64,000 nucleotides of DNA, from the NCBI RefSeq assembly GCF_000004195.4, contig NC_030683.2:2872133-2936132 (forward strand). Direction: 5' to 3'. Shown in pieces: positions 12,478-24,075 of the stretch; the stretch's first letter is position 1; every line of letters starts with the position of its first letter. The notes beneath the pieces were generated by a model, which ran no database searches, had not been told where the DNA came from, and saw only the letters and a list, made by a program, of their open reading frames with translations. The DNA is from Xenopus tropicalis (Eukaryota; Chordata; Amphibia; Anura; Pipidae). The position numbers and the translations under genes were made by a program.

Positions 12478-13590
12478 TTGGGGTTACTTGCCCGTAAGTA
12501 TGGGGTTACTTGCCCATAAGCATGGGGTTACTTGCCCGTAAGCATGGGGTTACTTGCCCATAAGCATGGGGTTACTTGCCCATAAGCATGGGGTTACTTG
12601 CCCGTAAGCATGGGGTTACTTGCCCATAAGCATGGGGTTACTTGCCAATAAGCATGGGGTTACTTGCCAATAAGCATGGGGTTACTTGCCAATAAGCATG
12701 GGGTTACTTGCTCATAAGCATGGGGTTACTTGCCCATAAGCATGGGGTTACTTGCCCCTAAGCATTGGGTATGGGGTTACTTGCCCGTAAGCATGGGTTA
12801 TGGGGTTACTTTCCTGTAAGCATGGGGTTACTTGCCCGTAAGCATTGGGTATGGGGTTACTTGCCAGTAAGCATTGGGTATGGGGTTACTTGTCTGTAAG
12901 CATGGGGTTACTTGCCCATAAGCATGGGGTTACTTGCCCGTAAGCATTGGGTATGGGGTTACTTGCCCATATGCATGGGGTTACTTGCCAGTAAGCATGG
13001 GGTATGGGGTTACTTGCCCGTAAGCATTGCGTATGGGGTTACTTGCCCATATGCATGGGGTTACTTGCCAGTAAGCATGGGGTATGGGGTTACTTGCCCA
13101 TATGCATGGGGTTACTTGCCAGTAAGCATGGGGTATGGGGTTACTTGCCCGTAAGCATTGCGTATGGGGTTACTTGCCCAAAAGCATTGGGTATGGGGTT
13201 ACTTGCCCATAAGCATGGGGTTACTTGCCAGTAAGCATGGGGTATGGGGTTACTTGCCCATAAGCATTGGGTATGGGGTTACTTGCCCATAAGCATGGGG
13301 TTACTTGCCAGTAAGCATGGGGTTACTTGCCCGTAAGCATGGGGTATCTTGCCCATAAGCATGGGGTATGGGGTAACTTGCCCATAAGCATTGGGTATGG
13401 GGTTACTTGCCCGTAAGCATGGGGTTACTTGCCAGTAAGCATGGGGTTACTTGCCCATAAGCATTGGGTATGGGGTTACTTGCCCGTAAGCATGGGGTTA
13501 CTTGCCCGTAAGCATGGGGTATCTTGCCCATAAGCATGGGGTATGGGGTAACTTGCCCGTAAGCATGGGGTAAGGGGTAACTTGCCCTTG
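12478..13590 (+). repeat. 22/30-bp G-run minisatellite
   Basis: The basic 22-bp unit is CATAAGCATGGGGTTACTTGCC. A longer version inserts TATGGGGT or a related word, giving a ~30-bp unit, and the two alternate in higher-order blocks from about 12770 on. Each unit carries one or two GGGG runs. Confidence 0.93.
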
Positions 13591-14108
13591 GGGGTATGAA
13601 TAGAAAGGTATATGTGTGAGTGGGGGCACTTAATATATTACTATATGTTGGGGGAATAGGCAGTTGCAGGGGATAATGGAGGGGTGGGGGCTACAGGAAG
13701 GGATTTTGCATATAGAGACATACCGTGTAATTATTAACCTCCTCCAGTGCTTAATTACCCCTCTCCTTTATGCACTTCATACCCCCAGTACTCACAGCCA
13801 ATCAGCTTTCCCCATTAGGTAAGACAATACCTTACTGCTCTGATCCCCTCCCTGCTAATGGCTCCCTAATTACAGCAATATACCGGCCCATTGTATGGGG
13901 GGGGCTACACATGGCACGGAGGGGAAGGAAACCAGGAAGGAAATGACCTCAGGGGATTAACTCATTCAGGGCTGGACAGTCCGACCAGAGGCCACTGGGA
14001 ATATTGCCCCCCCCCCATACACACTGGGACTGTCTCGCCCTATTGTTTTACTCACATAAACTGAATTGTACAGCAGTCACGGGCCTGCTGGGGTGTTTCC
14101 TATAGGCC
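13591..14108. other. Unique non-coding sequence
   Basis: No gene or array seen. Short poly-C and poly-G runs only. Confidence 0.4.
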
Positions 14109-14500
14109 GATAAAGGGAATGGGCTCAGTTATGGGGAAAGGCTGGCCCAGTTGGGATTGGTTACACTGGGGAAGGGGCAGTTAAGGGGGGGGGTCACTAT
14201 ATATAAATATATAAGGGGGGGGGCAGTAATGAAATAGAGAAAGTACAGGGAAGAGCGACTAAGCTGATAAAGGGAATGGGCTCAGTTATGGGGAAAGGCT
14301 GGCCCAGTTGGGATTGGTTACACTGGGGAAGGGGCAGTTAAGGGGGGGGTCACTATATATAAATATATAAGGGGGGGCAGTAATGAAATAGAGAAAGTAC
14401 AGGGAAGAGCGACTAAGCTGATAAAGGGAATGGGCTCAGTTATGGGGAAAGGCTGGCCCAGTTGGGATTGGTTACACTGGGGAAGGGGCAGTTTCCCTCT
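14109..14500 (+). repeat. LINE reverse-transcriptase fragment in tandem, ~155-bp unit, 2.6 copies
   Basis: GATAAAGGGAATGGGCTCAG starts copies at 14109, 14266 and 14420. Translation in shifted frames gives RATKLIKGM, then YGERLAQLGLVTLGKGQL and IYKYIRG. These are the same words as in the minus-strand LINE fragments at 48516-48959 and 19806-20189. The unit is therefore a piece of CR1/L2-type reverse transcriptase that was tandemly multiplied, on the plus strand. Confidence 0.8.
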
Positions 14501-14876
14501 TGCCCAGGTAGATGCCCCGGTGCCAGGGCAGAATTATCTGAGCAAAGCTTTGAATTTGATCGATGTGAATCTTTTTCAGTCTCCAGTACTTTCTCCCTCT
14601 GTTGCTGGAAGGTTTATATGGGTTTAGTGCATGGGAAATAATTAGCTAATTGCTCGTTAGAATCAGATGCAGAGGAACTGGTTCAAGAGTCAGTTGTGTT
14701 CTGTTTTTTTAACTCCGCGTTCCCTGGCTCAGTTCCGTGCCACAGCCTCATGCCCCAGGGCAGTTCTGTTGGGCAGGATTGGCAGGGAGTGGGGAATGTT
14801 ACTAAATGGAACTGAAACGCTGTGAATCACAAACACTCATTAATGTTACATTCCAGGCTTGTCCTGTCACCCGAGA

Positions 14877-16255
14877 GAGTATCACTCATGTATTATAGGG
14901 CATAATGTACCCCCTACTGTAAATGCTAAGGATATTAGCAGTCACTGAGGGGTTCTGTGCCCATATAAAGGCACAAGGCTGCAGGCTGAGTTATACAGGG
15001 AACTCTGAGTATCACTCATGTATTATAAGGGATAATGTACCCCCTACTGTAAATGATAAGGATATTAGCAGTCACTGAGGGGTTCTGTGCCCCATATAAA
15101 GGCACAAGGCTGCAGGCTGAGTTATACAGGGAACTCTGAGTATCACTCATGTATTATAAGGGATAATGTACCCCCTACTGTAAATGATAAGGATATTAGC
15201 AGTCACTGAGGGGTTCTGTGCCCATATAAAGGCACAAGGCTGCAGGCTGAGTTATACAGGGAACTCTGAGTATCACTCATGTATTATAAGGGATAATGTA
15301 CCCCCTACTGTAAATGCTAAGGACATTAGCAGTCACTGAGGGGTTCTGTGCCCCCCATATAAAGGCACAAGGCTGCAGACTGAGTTATACAGGGAACTCT
15401 GAGTATCACTCATGTATTATAGGGGATAATGTACCCCCTACTGTAAATGATAAGGATATTAGCAGTCACTGAGGGGTTCTGTGCCCATATAAAGGCACAA
15501 GGCTGCAGGCTGAGTTATACAGGGAACTCTGAGTATCACTCATGTATTATAAGGGATAATGTACCCCCTACTGTAAATGATAAGGATATTAGCAGTCACT
15601 GAGGGGTTCTGTGCCCCCCATCTAAAGGCACAAGGCTGCAGGCTGAGTTATACAGGGAACTCTGAGTATCACTCATGTATTATAAGGGATAATGTACCCC
15701 CTACTGTAAATGATAAGGATATTAGCAGTCACTGAGGGGTTCTGTGCCCCCCATCTAAAGGCACAAGGCTGCAGGCTGAGTTATACAGGGAACTCTGAGT
15801 ATCACTCATGTATTATAAGGGATAATGTACCCCCTACTGTAAATGATAAGGATATTAGCAGTCACTGAGGGGTTCTGTGCCCCCCATATAAAGGCACAAG
15901 GCTGCAGGCTGAGTTATACAGGGAACTCTGAGTATCACTCATGTATTATAAGGGATAATGTACCCCCTACTGTAAATGATAAGGATATTAGCAGTCACTG
16001 AGGGGTTCTGTGCCCCCCATCTAAAGGCACAAGGCTGCAGGCTGAGTTATACAGGGAACTCTGAGTATCACTCATGTATTATAAGGGATAATGTACCCCC
16101 TACTGTAAATGATAAGGATATTAGCAGTCACTGAGGGGTTCTGTGCCCCCCATATAAAGGCACAAGGCTGCAGGCTGAGTTATACAGGGAACTCTGAGTA
16201 TCACTCATGTATTATAAGGGATAATGTACCCCCTACTGTAAATGATAAGGATATT
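14877..16255 (+). repeat. ~131-bp satellite, locus 1 of 2, about 10.5 clean copies
   Basis: Units of 130-134 bp start GAGTATCACTCATGTATTAT and contain ATAAGGATATTAGCAGTCAC and AAAGGCACAAGGCTGCAGGC. Copies are nearly identical and differ mainly in the CCC(C)CATATAAAGG run. The same monomer in reverse orientation lies at 37726-38386. Confidence 0.95.
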
Positions 16256-16829
16256 AACTAATATATACTAATTGCTTTTTATTAATGAGCTTACAAATAG
16301 TAATGATAATATACAAATGGTATAGAAAAAGAAGGCTCTCCGTCAGTATATGCCCAGCCTGTTAGAGGCTGCTGGGAGATGTAGTTCAGCAGTGCGTGGG
16401 TAAGAGAAATGACTAATCTATTGAGTGCAGGTTAGTAGAACAGAGGGACCTGCGGTTCCCAGGAGGTTCGGTGGGAATATTACATGGAATTTCTTGGTTG
16501 TTGTTGCTGACGTCAGCTGATTGTAGTCTCCCCCCCCCAGTGAGCTGGGACCCCCCCCCCCCCCGTATGTTATTATTCCTGCAGCCACTCACAGGCTAAC
16601 TCTACCGGGGAACAGTGAATCATCTCTCTGCGGAAATCTGCCAATGCTGCCTAAAATAGTCCGGAGGCAAATCCATCACAGTGCGTCGGGCCCCTCCTCC
16701 CCTTAACCCCTTCCCTGCCAGCTCTTATTCCCTGCACGGGAAATTCACCCGCAGTAATAATCGTCTTGTAATGAGAATTGCCCCTTATTAATTTTTTAAT
16801 TATATCATCCATACCTGTTATAAATGTAT
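16256..16829. other. Non-coding spacer
   Basis: No gene seen. A minus-strand ACTACATCTCCCAGCAGCC motif lies at 16367-16386, and poly-C runs lie near 16531 and 16551. Confidence 0.4.
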
Positions 16830-16917
16830 TTAAAAATCAGAGCTGTCAATCATATATTGCCTGCCCCGCCTCTAGAGGCGGGGCAGGCAATATATGATTG
16901 ACAGCTCAGATTTTTAA
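16830..16917. repeat. 88-bp spacerless palindrome
   Basis: Two 44-bp arms are centred on TCTAGA (centre between 16873 and 16874), with one mismatch (16839 against 16908). The sequence includes CAATCATATATTGCCTGCCC and its inverse. It sits in the remains of a TTAA-type element whose right end (CAGGTCCCCTTTAA) is near 17168-17180. Confidence 0.95.
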
Positions 16918-17389
16918 TTCCAACTACTTTAATGTTCCATTCAGCACTCCCAAGATGCCACCTGGGAAACAAATGCATAAGATTTTGGGGGGATACAAAG
17001 CTCCGCCTTAATAACAGTGCTCACAAAATGGCGCCGGCCTGCTGGCTGTGACTGTCAATTCCAAGACTGAAGGGAAAAAAAAATAAAAAATGTATACAGT
17101 GTAAGTAAAGTTTATTTTGCTCAACTAACATGATAGAAAAGGATTTGGAATTATTTTTTAGGGTGACAGGTCCCCTTTAAGCCAGAGACCCCCCCCAAAC
17201 TGGGGATGCCCAAAGAAGTGTATATTGGGGTGCGCCATAGGCAAGCGTAGGAGACAAAAATACATACTGATCTTTTTATATATGAAAAGCAATGTAGTGA
17301 CTGGTTCAAGCCCCTCCCACAGATACATTTTCTGGGGGGTGGGGGGAGCGGCTGATGCTTTTAGCTTAGGGCCCATCGGGGGCGGGGTC

Positions 17390-17435
17390 CATACAGGCCA
17401 AATTGATCTGAAGGACCCGTGTATGGGCACCTTAA
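17390..17435 (+). mobile_element. Right-end fragment of the GGTGGCC-type foldback MITE
   Basis: GGACCCGTGTATGGGCACCTTAA matches the terminal sequence of the copies at 1787-2076 and 8036-8463 (20-base core CCCGTGTATGGGCACCTTAA). The left part cannot be placed with confidence. Confidence 0.45.
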
Positions 17436-18254
17436 CTCCCATTGAATGACCCCCACCCACCCAAGCCTGACTCCTATTCTATGTAAAACACAGGACCAAA
17501 AAGCAAATGCTTACTTCCCCTTTAAAGTTAGAGAATATATAAGAGCAAAGCTCTGTCACAGAGGATTCTGGGGGTTCCAGTCTAACCCACATCACAGACT
17601 GATTGGGTCATTGGGTCGCTCATAGTGCTGTGAGAACATTGGAGGCATGTTGCTGTTTGTTTCCGACTCACATCCTCGCGGGGTCACGGCCGGGCACAAA
17701 ACAATACAAACAAAGGGTGAAACTGGAATGCAAAGTATTTGTGGTTTGTTTGGGGAACGTAAGTGAGAGAAGTGCGCATCTCCGACCAGAACAATTGGAG
17801 TGGATTTAGCTATTGTGCCAAGGAAGCCGGTGGAACTGGGTGCCGAGTCACTTTCTGGCCCTCGGAATAAACACGTGATGATGGGTGTCGGGGAGTTGGG
17901 AGACGGGTGCTGGAGTTAATACAATGTTTTGCCTGGGACGTCACCTGAGTGTAAATGGGTGTAAATGTAATTGTGTGACCCACTCACTCTCTGCAGCCCT
18001 GCAGGATAAAGGTTAATAATACTAGGTGGCCTATTGAGTGTAGCAGCTTTAGAGTGCAGGCTTAGGGGCAGGTGTTGCACTGGCTGAAAGGAAACCGCTC
18101 TCCTCTGCGCACTTCCCACGTCACACGGCAGCCAATAATAATGTAGAACAGGAAAGGAGAACACAGGAAGCCATTAGGGAACAGAGTCAGGCATTTCTAT
18201 AGCGCTGGGGAGTCTCAGTGCGGAAACAGGCCCTGCACAACCGAAATATATACC
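17436..18254. other. Unique non-coding sequence
   Basis: No gene or repeat array is recognisable. Open frames of 60-80 codons have no domain. Confidence 0.4.
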
Positions 18255-18600
18255 CCTGAAAAGCACCAAAACCCTGTGTCTGTACCCCTGTAACCCCTGT
18301 GCCTGTACCCCTATACCCTGTGTCTGTACCCCTCTAAGCCCTGTGCCTGTACCCCTGTACCTCTGTAACCCGTGCCTGTACCCCTGTATCCTGTGCCTGT
18401 ACCCCTGTATCCTGTGCCTGTACCCCTGTAACCCGTGCCTGTACCCTGTACCTCTGTAACCCGTGCCTGTACCCCTGTGCCTGTACCCCTGTACCCTGTG
18501 CCTGTACCCCTGTGCCTGTACCCCTTTATCTTGTGCGTGTACCCTGTGCCTGTACCCTGTAACCCGTGCCTGTACCCCTGTAACCCGTGCCTGTACCAGG
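18255..18600 (+). repeat. Pyrimidine-rich minisatellite, 12-20 bp units
   Basis: Words such as CCTGTACCCCTGTAACCCGTG in variants (20-base core CTGTACCCCTGTAACCCGTG) repeat through about 345 bp. Stop-free frames on both strands come from this periodicity. Confidence 0.9.
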
Positions 18601-18804
18601 TTAGTGACCGTATGTGCCTGACCATCGCTTATTCTGTTTGGGAAATATATCAGCTCGGCCTGTACGTGTCCCCCTGATACAGGCAATGGGGCCCATTCTC
18701 TCTCTCTCTGGTTACACCAGGGGCTTCTCATATCGACACACAGACCCCCCCTCTCCTGCCCTTTATTCATTCAGTATTACTGTCACTGTACATCCACTCT
18801 CCAC

Positions 18805-18952
18805 GGGCAGGTGTGTGAGGGGCAGGTGTGTGTGAGGGGCTGGTGTGTGAGGGGCAGGTGTGTGTGGGGGGGGGGAGCAGGTGTGTGAGGGGCAGGTGTG
18901 TGTGGGGGGGAGCAGGTGTGTGGGGGTGCAGGTGTGTGGGGGGGGCAGGTGT
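18805..18952 (+). repeat. G/T-rich minisatellite (GTGTGTGAGGGGCAG)
   Basis: About ten copies of a 14-19 bp unit with GGTGTGTG and a run of 3-10 G. A candidate G-quadruplex tract on the plus strand. Confidence 0.85.
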
Positions 18953-19215
18953 GTCTGACCTTCTCAGCCCTCGCTGGCCCTCTGCCTCTCTCTGTGCCCC
19001 GTACCCTTCCACTGCTGACTGGTGCCCTAATTACCTCCAGGAGAGGCTCCTGTAACCTACTGCCCTCTCTTCCCCTGTCATTGCTGCCTGTATCCCCCCA
19101 TTAACTACCCCCCAGGCTGCCCAGCAATCAGCTCCTTTGCCCCTCCCTATATATCTGCCCTCCTCTGCCCATAAAGCCCAGTACCAGACCAGCTGCCTCT
19201 TCCCAAATCTCTTTA

Positions 19216-19543
19216 GGCTGATGCCACACCAGGCGTAGGGCTGATTTTTTCGGCAAGCGGAAAAACGCTTGCCGAAAATTCAGCCCTACGCCTGCTACTT
19301 GTGCCTGCACCCGAATGAATGGAATACGCTCGGGTGCAGGCACATGTAGCCGATATACGCACGAAAACGCGAGAGAATGCAAAGTCTCGCGTTTTCTTGC
19401 GTATATCGGCTACTTGTGCCTTCACCCGAGTGTATCCCATTCATTCGGGTGCAGGCACAAGTAGCAGGCGTAGGGCTGAATTTTCGGCAAGCGTTTTTCC
19501 GCTTGCCGAAAAAATCAGCCCTACGCCTGGTGTGGCATCAGCC
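19216..19543. mobile_element. 328-bp foldback MITE with TTA target-site duplication (Harbinger-like)
   Basis: This is an almost perfect inverted repeat. Bases pair around 19379.5, with arms of about 160 bp and a ~10-nt loop. It begins GGCTGATGCC and ends GGCATCAGCC and is flanked by TTA at 19213-19215 and 19544-19546. A 3-bp TTA duplication is typical of PIF/Harbinger elements. Each arm holds a second hairpin (CGGCAAGCG...CGCTTGCCG), so the single strand could form a branched structure. No transposase. Confidence 0.88.
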
Positions 19544-19654
19544 TTAGCATTCAGTAGCCTCCCTCCCTGGCTATTGCATTGTTCTATACACCCCTGTCTC
19601 CTATTATCCACAGATTGCAAGCTCTTCAGTCTATGGACCTCTCCCCCCTGTATG

Positions 19655-20190
19655 AATACATAGTTACATAGTTACATAGTTACATAGGGTTGAAAAAAGA
19701 CCATTGTCCATCAAGTTCAACCCATCCGAGTAAACCCAGCACACAACCTATACTAACCAATCTATACACTCACATACATAAACTATATATATACAACCAG
19801 TAATACTAACTGTAGATATTAGTATCACAATAGCCTTGGATATTCTGCTTGTTCAAAAACTCATCCAGGCCCCTCTTAAAGGCATTAACAGAGTCTGCCA
19901 TTACCCCATCACTAGGAAGGGCATTCCACAGCCTCACTGCCCTCACCGTGAAAAACCCCCTACGCTGCTTCAAATGGAAGCTCTGTTCCTCTAATCTATA
20001 GGGGTGACCTCTGGTGCGCTGATTGTTTTTATGGGAAAAAAGAACATCCCCCAACTGCCTATAATCCCCCCTAATGTACTTGTACAGAGTAATCATGTCC
20101 CCTCGCAAGCGCCTCTTTTCCAGAGAAAACAACCCCATCCAGAGAAAACAACCCCAAATACAGATACACACAATTAGTTCTACTCTCATA
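19655..20190 (-). mobile_element. CR1/L2-type LINE 3' fragment (end of reverse transcriptase ORF and tail)
   Basis: Minus-strand translation gives FSLEKRRLRGDMITLYKYIR, then QRRGFFTVRAVRLWNALPSD and FKRGLDEFL, the C-terminus typical of CR1-like LINE ORF2. The frame stays open to a stop near 19806. The element's 3' end is marked by the repeated word TACATAGT at 19660-19687. It is 5'-truncated, as usual for LINEs. Confidence 0.85.
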
Positions 20191-20199
20191 CTGTACTGT

Positions 20200-20721
20200 A
20201 TCAGGATTATTATGGGCTGGGCTTATTCAGGTAAGCTCTTTGCATCGCTTGGCAGACCTGGGCCACTGTGGGGGGGAGCCTGATACACAGAGACCCCGGT
20301 ACCCGCCGTACGGCAGCTGCCTGTCACTTCCAATCTGCGCAATAAGGTGAGTGGCCCTGACAGCGGCGAGTGGCTCGGCTATTATCACCCTGATGGAGGG
20401 AATGGAGGCTTTTCGGGGGAATTATCGGCACCATCAGCCATGTTGGCCCATTAGCTAATTACTGGCTGTGAGTGCACCTGTGAGTCACTCGATCAATACC
20501 CCCCCCCCCATCTCTATCCTGCGCTCACATCTAACCCCCCCCCCAGTAATCTTCCTATTGTGGCTGCTGGGAAGGTCACAGGGGCAAATTCATCTCTGGA
20601 ACTGAGGGAAACGGCAACAATATTAACCAAGTCTCTGCCAGAGCGTGCAGGGGTGGGTCTGGGTGGTACTTACCAGCAACAAGGGTTATGGGTTGGGAAA
20701 CACTGATATGAATGTTCCTGC
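20200..20721. other. Unique non-coding sequence
   Basis: No gene or array seen; short C runs only. Confidence 0.4.
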
Positions 20722-21332
20722 AGCCTCCATCTTGCCCTACTGTCCCCATCTTGCCCTACTGTCCCCATCTTGGCCTACTGTCCCCATCTTGGCCTACTGT
20801 CTCCATCTTGCCCTACTGTCTCCATCTTGCCCTACTGTCTCCATCTTGCCCTACTGTCCCCATCTTGGCCTACTGTCTCCATCTTGGCCTACTGTCTCCA
20901 TCTTGGCCTGCTGTCTTCATCTTGCCCTGCTGTCTCCATCTTGCCCTACTGTCTCCATCTTGCCCTACTGTCTCCATCTTGCCCTACTGTCTCCATCTTG
21001 CCCTACTGTCTCCATCTTGCCCTACTGTCTCCATCTTGCCCTACTGTCTCCATCTTGGCCTACTGTCTCCATCTTGGCCTACTGCCTCCATCTTGCCCTA
21101 CTGTCTCCATCTTGCCCTACTGTCTCCATCTTGGCCTACTGCCTCCATCTTGGCCTACTGCCTCCATCTTGCCCTGCTGTCTTCATTTTGCCCTGCTGTT
21201 TCCACCTTCTCTTACTGACTCCATCTTGCCCTACTATCCCCATCTTGCCCTACTGTCTCCATCTTGCCCTACTGTCTCCATCTTGCCCTACTGTCTCCAT
21301 CTTGCCCTACTGTCTCCATCTTGCCCTACTGA
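20722..21332 (+). repeat. 19-bp minisatellite, locus 1 of 3, about 32 copies
   Basis: The unit is TGTCTCCATCTTGCCCTAC with C/T and C/G variants at fixed positions. Because 19 is not a multiple of 3 and the unit has no stop in any frame, all three plus frames are open (up to 355 codons), with a 19-residue period. These are not genes. Confidence 0.97.
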
Positions 21333-22003
21333 GGCAATATTTCCCTAGTGTCACTATCTTGCCCAAATGCCACCATCCTGGAATAGAAGACCTAAGTAGA
21401 CATCAGTCTGCCTTCTGGTTGCCAGGATCACTGACAGAGGGTGCCCCTGAATGTGCCCCTGACACACCACTGATGATGCTTTCAGGATGCACTGGGGGGG
21501 TTAATGATCCTGGGGGAAATACAACGCAGATTTCCAGCCAAGACAGACCTGCTTTGAGACAATATTTATTTAAAAACCACACAAGTGAGTTGTACCCCAT
21601 ACAGCACAGTGTGACAGTCACATTCCTACAGCTGAAACCCCCCTATCAGTTTAACAAACATTCTGAGAATCTCACAGTGACGTTTACTTACATGAACTGG
21701 GAAATGCCATAATGTGACTGTGCCTTTAAGAGACAGCTGCACAAACGTTCCCTTCTGCCTCTCTATGAAAGAGCAGAACCCACTGAGCGTTATCTCTGCT
21801 GAGACCCCCGTGTCTCTGCCCACTTACAGTCTCACTTCATTCAAAATCATAAGAGAGGTCATTGGCACGGTGCCGTGGCACTCTAAATACTCAGCGCTGT
21901 CCTGTACCTTGGCATTGTGGGTAGGAATATGCAGATATTATTATTATATGACTCACTGTTATCTTGGGGAGACCACTGATCACATTCACTCACAGAAGAT
22001 TAA
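21333..22003. other. Unique non-coding sequence
   Basis: No recognisable gene. Open frames of 65-104 codons lack domains and splice context. Confidence 0.4.
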
Positions 22004-22165
22004 AGGGGCTGTTTACCTTTCAGTATGATATACACAATATTCTGAGACAATTTACAATGTTTTTTTTTATTTTTTGAAAGCTGGAAAGATTTAGAATAGT
22101 AAGAAAAATAATTCACTATAAAAATATATTGGTCCATAAATTAATATATAAAACACTAAACAAAC
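22004..22165. mobile_element. Half of a T2-type (TTAA) MITE
   Basis: TTAAAGGGGCTGTTTACCTT and the following ATTCTGAGACAATTTACAAT match the terminus and first half of the element seen more fully at 53144-53522. The other end is missing. Confidence 0.6.
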
Positions 22166-22732
22166 CTGCAGTTGGGGGGGGGGGGGGTACAGGAGGAGTC
22201 TGTCAGGGAAAGGGTTAAGTGAGTGCTGCTGGGGTGGGAATGGATTTCCAATAGGATAAGGGGGAGTTCCTGGGCCCTACAGAGTCACAGATGGGGCCCA
22301 AGCATCAGCAGCCGCAATGACTCATGCCGGGCCCCTGGGGATCCTTCATCTACTGATTCCATAATCACTGCCCAGTTCTGTGCTGGGTTTGGGCCTGTAC
22401 TGATCCAGCAGGGCCAGTCGGGTCGCTCTGTTTGGTTCTGAGCCACACACTCTGGTTCTGGAAGGTTCTGACTAACTATTACTCACAAGCGGGTCAGTTT
22501 GACTGCCTCTCTCTGCACAGCGTGGCTGCCATCACTCACCATATCCCCTGGCTAGTACTTGCCCTTTATTCCATGAAAGGAAGTAGAAGGACTTCAGCAC
22601 AAACTATAAACAGGAAGTTCCTGTCAAAGATCGGAATTTACCCAAGTGCCCTAGTGCCATGTCTGTGTAACCCCGCGTATCCTCTGCAGCAGTGTATTCC
22701 TATATACCCATATATACCCCCATACTGTACTG
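22166..22732. other. Unique non-coding sequence with a poly-G run
   Basis: A G run lies at about 22174-22187. No gene seen. Confidence 0.4.
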
Positions 22733-23552
22733 TCTATGGCAGCTCCTACCCATATGTATAAATACAAATATACAGAGAGGGAATGTTCTGGGCACACAAT
22801 AAGCTGTACCCCCATACTGTACTGTCTAAGGGAAACACTATGGCACCCCCTACCCATATGTATAAATACAAATATACAGAGAAGGAATGTTCTGGGCACA
22901 CAATAAGCTGTACCCCCATACTGTACTGTCTAAGGGAAACACTATGGCACCCCTACCCATATGTATAAATACAAATATACAGAGAGGGAATGTTCTGGGC
23001 ACACCTGTACTACTGTACTGTCTAAGGGTAAACACTGGCACCCCCTAATGTAATAAATACAAATATACAGAGAAGGAATGTCTGGGCACACAATAAGCTG
23101 TACCCCCATACTGACTGTCTAAGACACTATGTACCCATATGTATAAATACAAATGCTGGCACACAATAAGCTGTACCCCCATACTGTACTGTCTAAGGGA
23201 AACACTATGGCACCCCCTACCCATATGTATAAATACAAATATACAGAGAAGGAATGTTCTGGGCACACAATAAGCTGTACCCCCATACTGTACTGTCTAA
23301 GGGAAACACTATGGCACCCCCTACCCATATGCTATAAATACAAATATACAGAGAAGGATGTTCTGGGCACACAATAAGCTGTACCCCCATACTGTACTGT
23401 CTAAGGGAAACACTATGGCACCCCCTACCCATATGTATAAATACAAATATACAGAGAAGGAATGTTCTGGGCACACAATAAGCTGTACCCCCATACTGTA
23501 CTGTCTAAGGGAAACACTATGGCACCCCCTACCCATATGTATAAATACAATG
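22733..23552 (+). repeat. 104-bp satellite, locus 1 of 4, about 8 copies
   Basis: The unit contains TACCCATATGTATAAATACA, GAATGTTCTGGGCACACAAT and AAGCTGTACCCCCATACTGT. Copies from about 22990 to 23155 have deletions; the others are almost identical. The same monomer lies in the same orientation at 35838-36100, 41670-42775 and 61545-62960. Confidence 0.96.
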
Positions 23553-24075
23553 ATATCACTAAGCAGAGTATATGAGAATACAGGGAATTTGTGGCCTGTG
23601 TGTGTGATATTGGCAGAATTCCCAAGCTTTGGAGCCGGAGGCAGAGTACTGGGTGGGGGCACAAGCAAAGGGAAGTTATACCCCCCCCCCCCAGGGAAGC
23701 TCAGGCAAATACAGAGGGTGCAGCACATTAGGCAGGTGTTAGAGTTCCGGGAGTGACACCTTATTGTACTGTCAGTTCATTTCCTACAGGGAGGTGGGAC
23801 CTCGCGCCGGTTCCCATTACACTCGGGATACTAAGCAAATGTTTGGGAGTAGCACAGAGGGAAGCAATATTTGCCTACACACACAGCCCTAACAATTACA
23901 CCTGGGGCAACACACGGGGCAAAAAAAACAGTTTGAAAGAAAACAGGATATTTTACACGTACATAATGAGGCCACGGGTATGAGCCACGGCATAAGCCTA
24001 ACAGGCCCAGGGAATCAATCAGCACCCCCAGCTTTTGTACCCACAACTGCTATTGGGCATCACTTATTCCTAATA
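23553..24075. other. Unique non-coding sequence
   Basis: No gene or array seen. Poly-C at about 23681-23692. Confidence 0.4.

Noticed and set aside
18174..18770. 198-codon minus-strand frame
   Set aside because: Its middle is the CTGTACCCC minisatellite (YRHRVQGYRHRG repeats); the ends are unique but not protein-like.
20645..21712. 355-codon plus-strand frame
   Set aside because: Two thirds is the 19-bp minisatellite; the tail after 21340 has no domain, splice signal or similarity I recognise.
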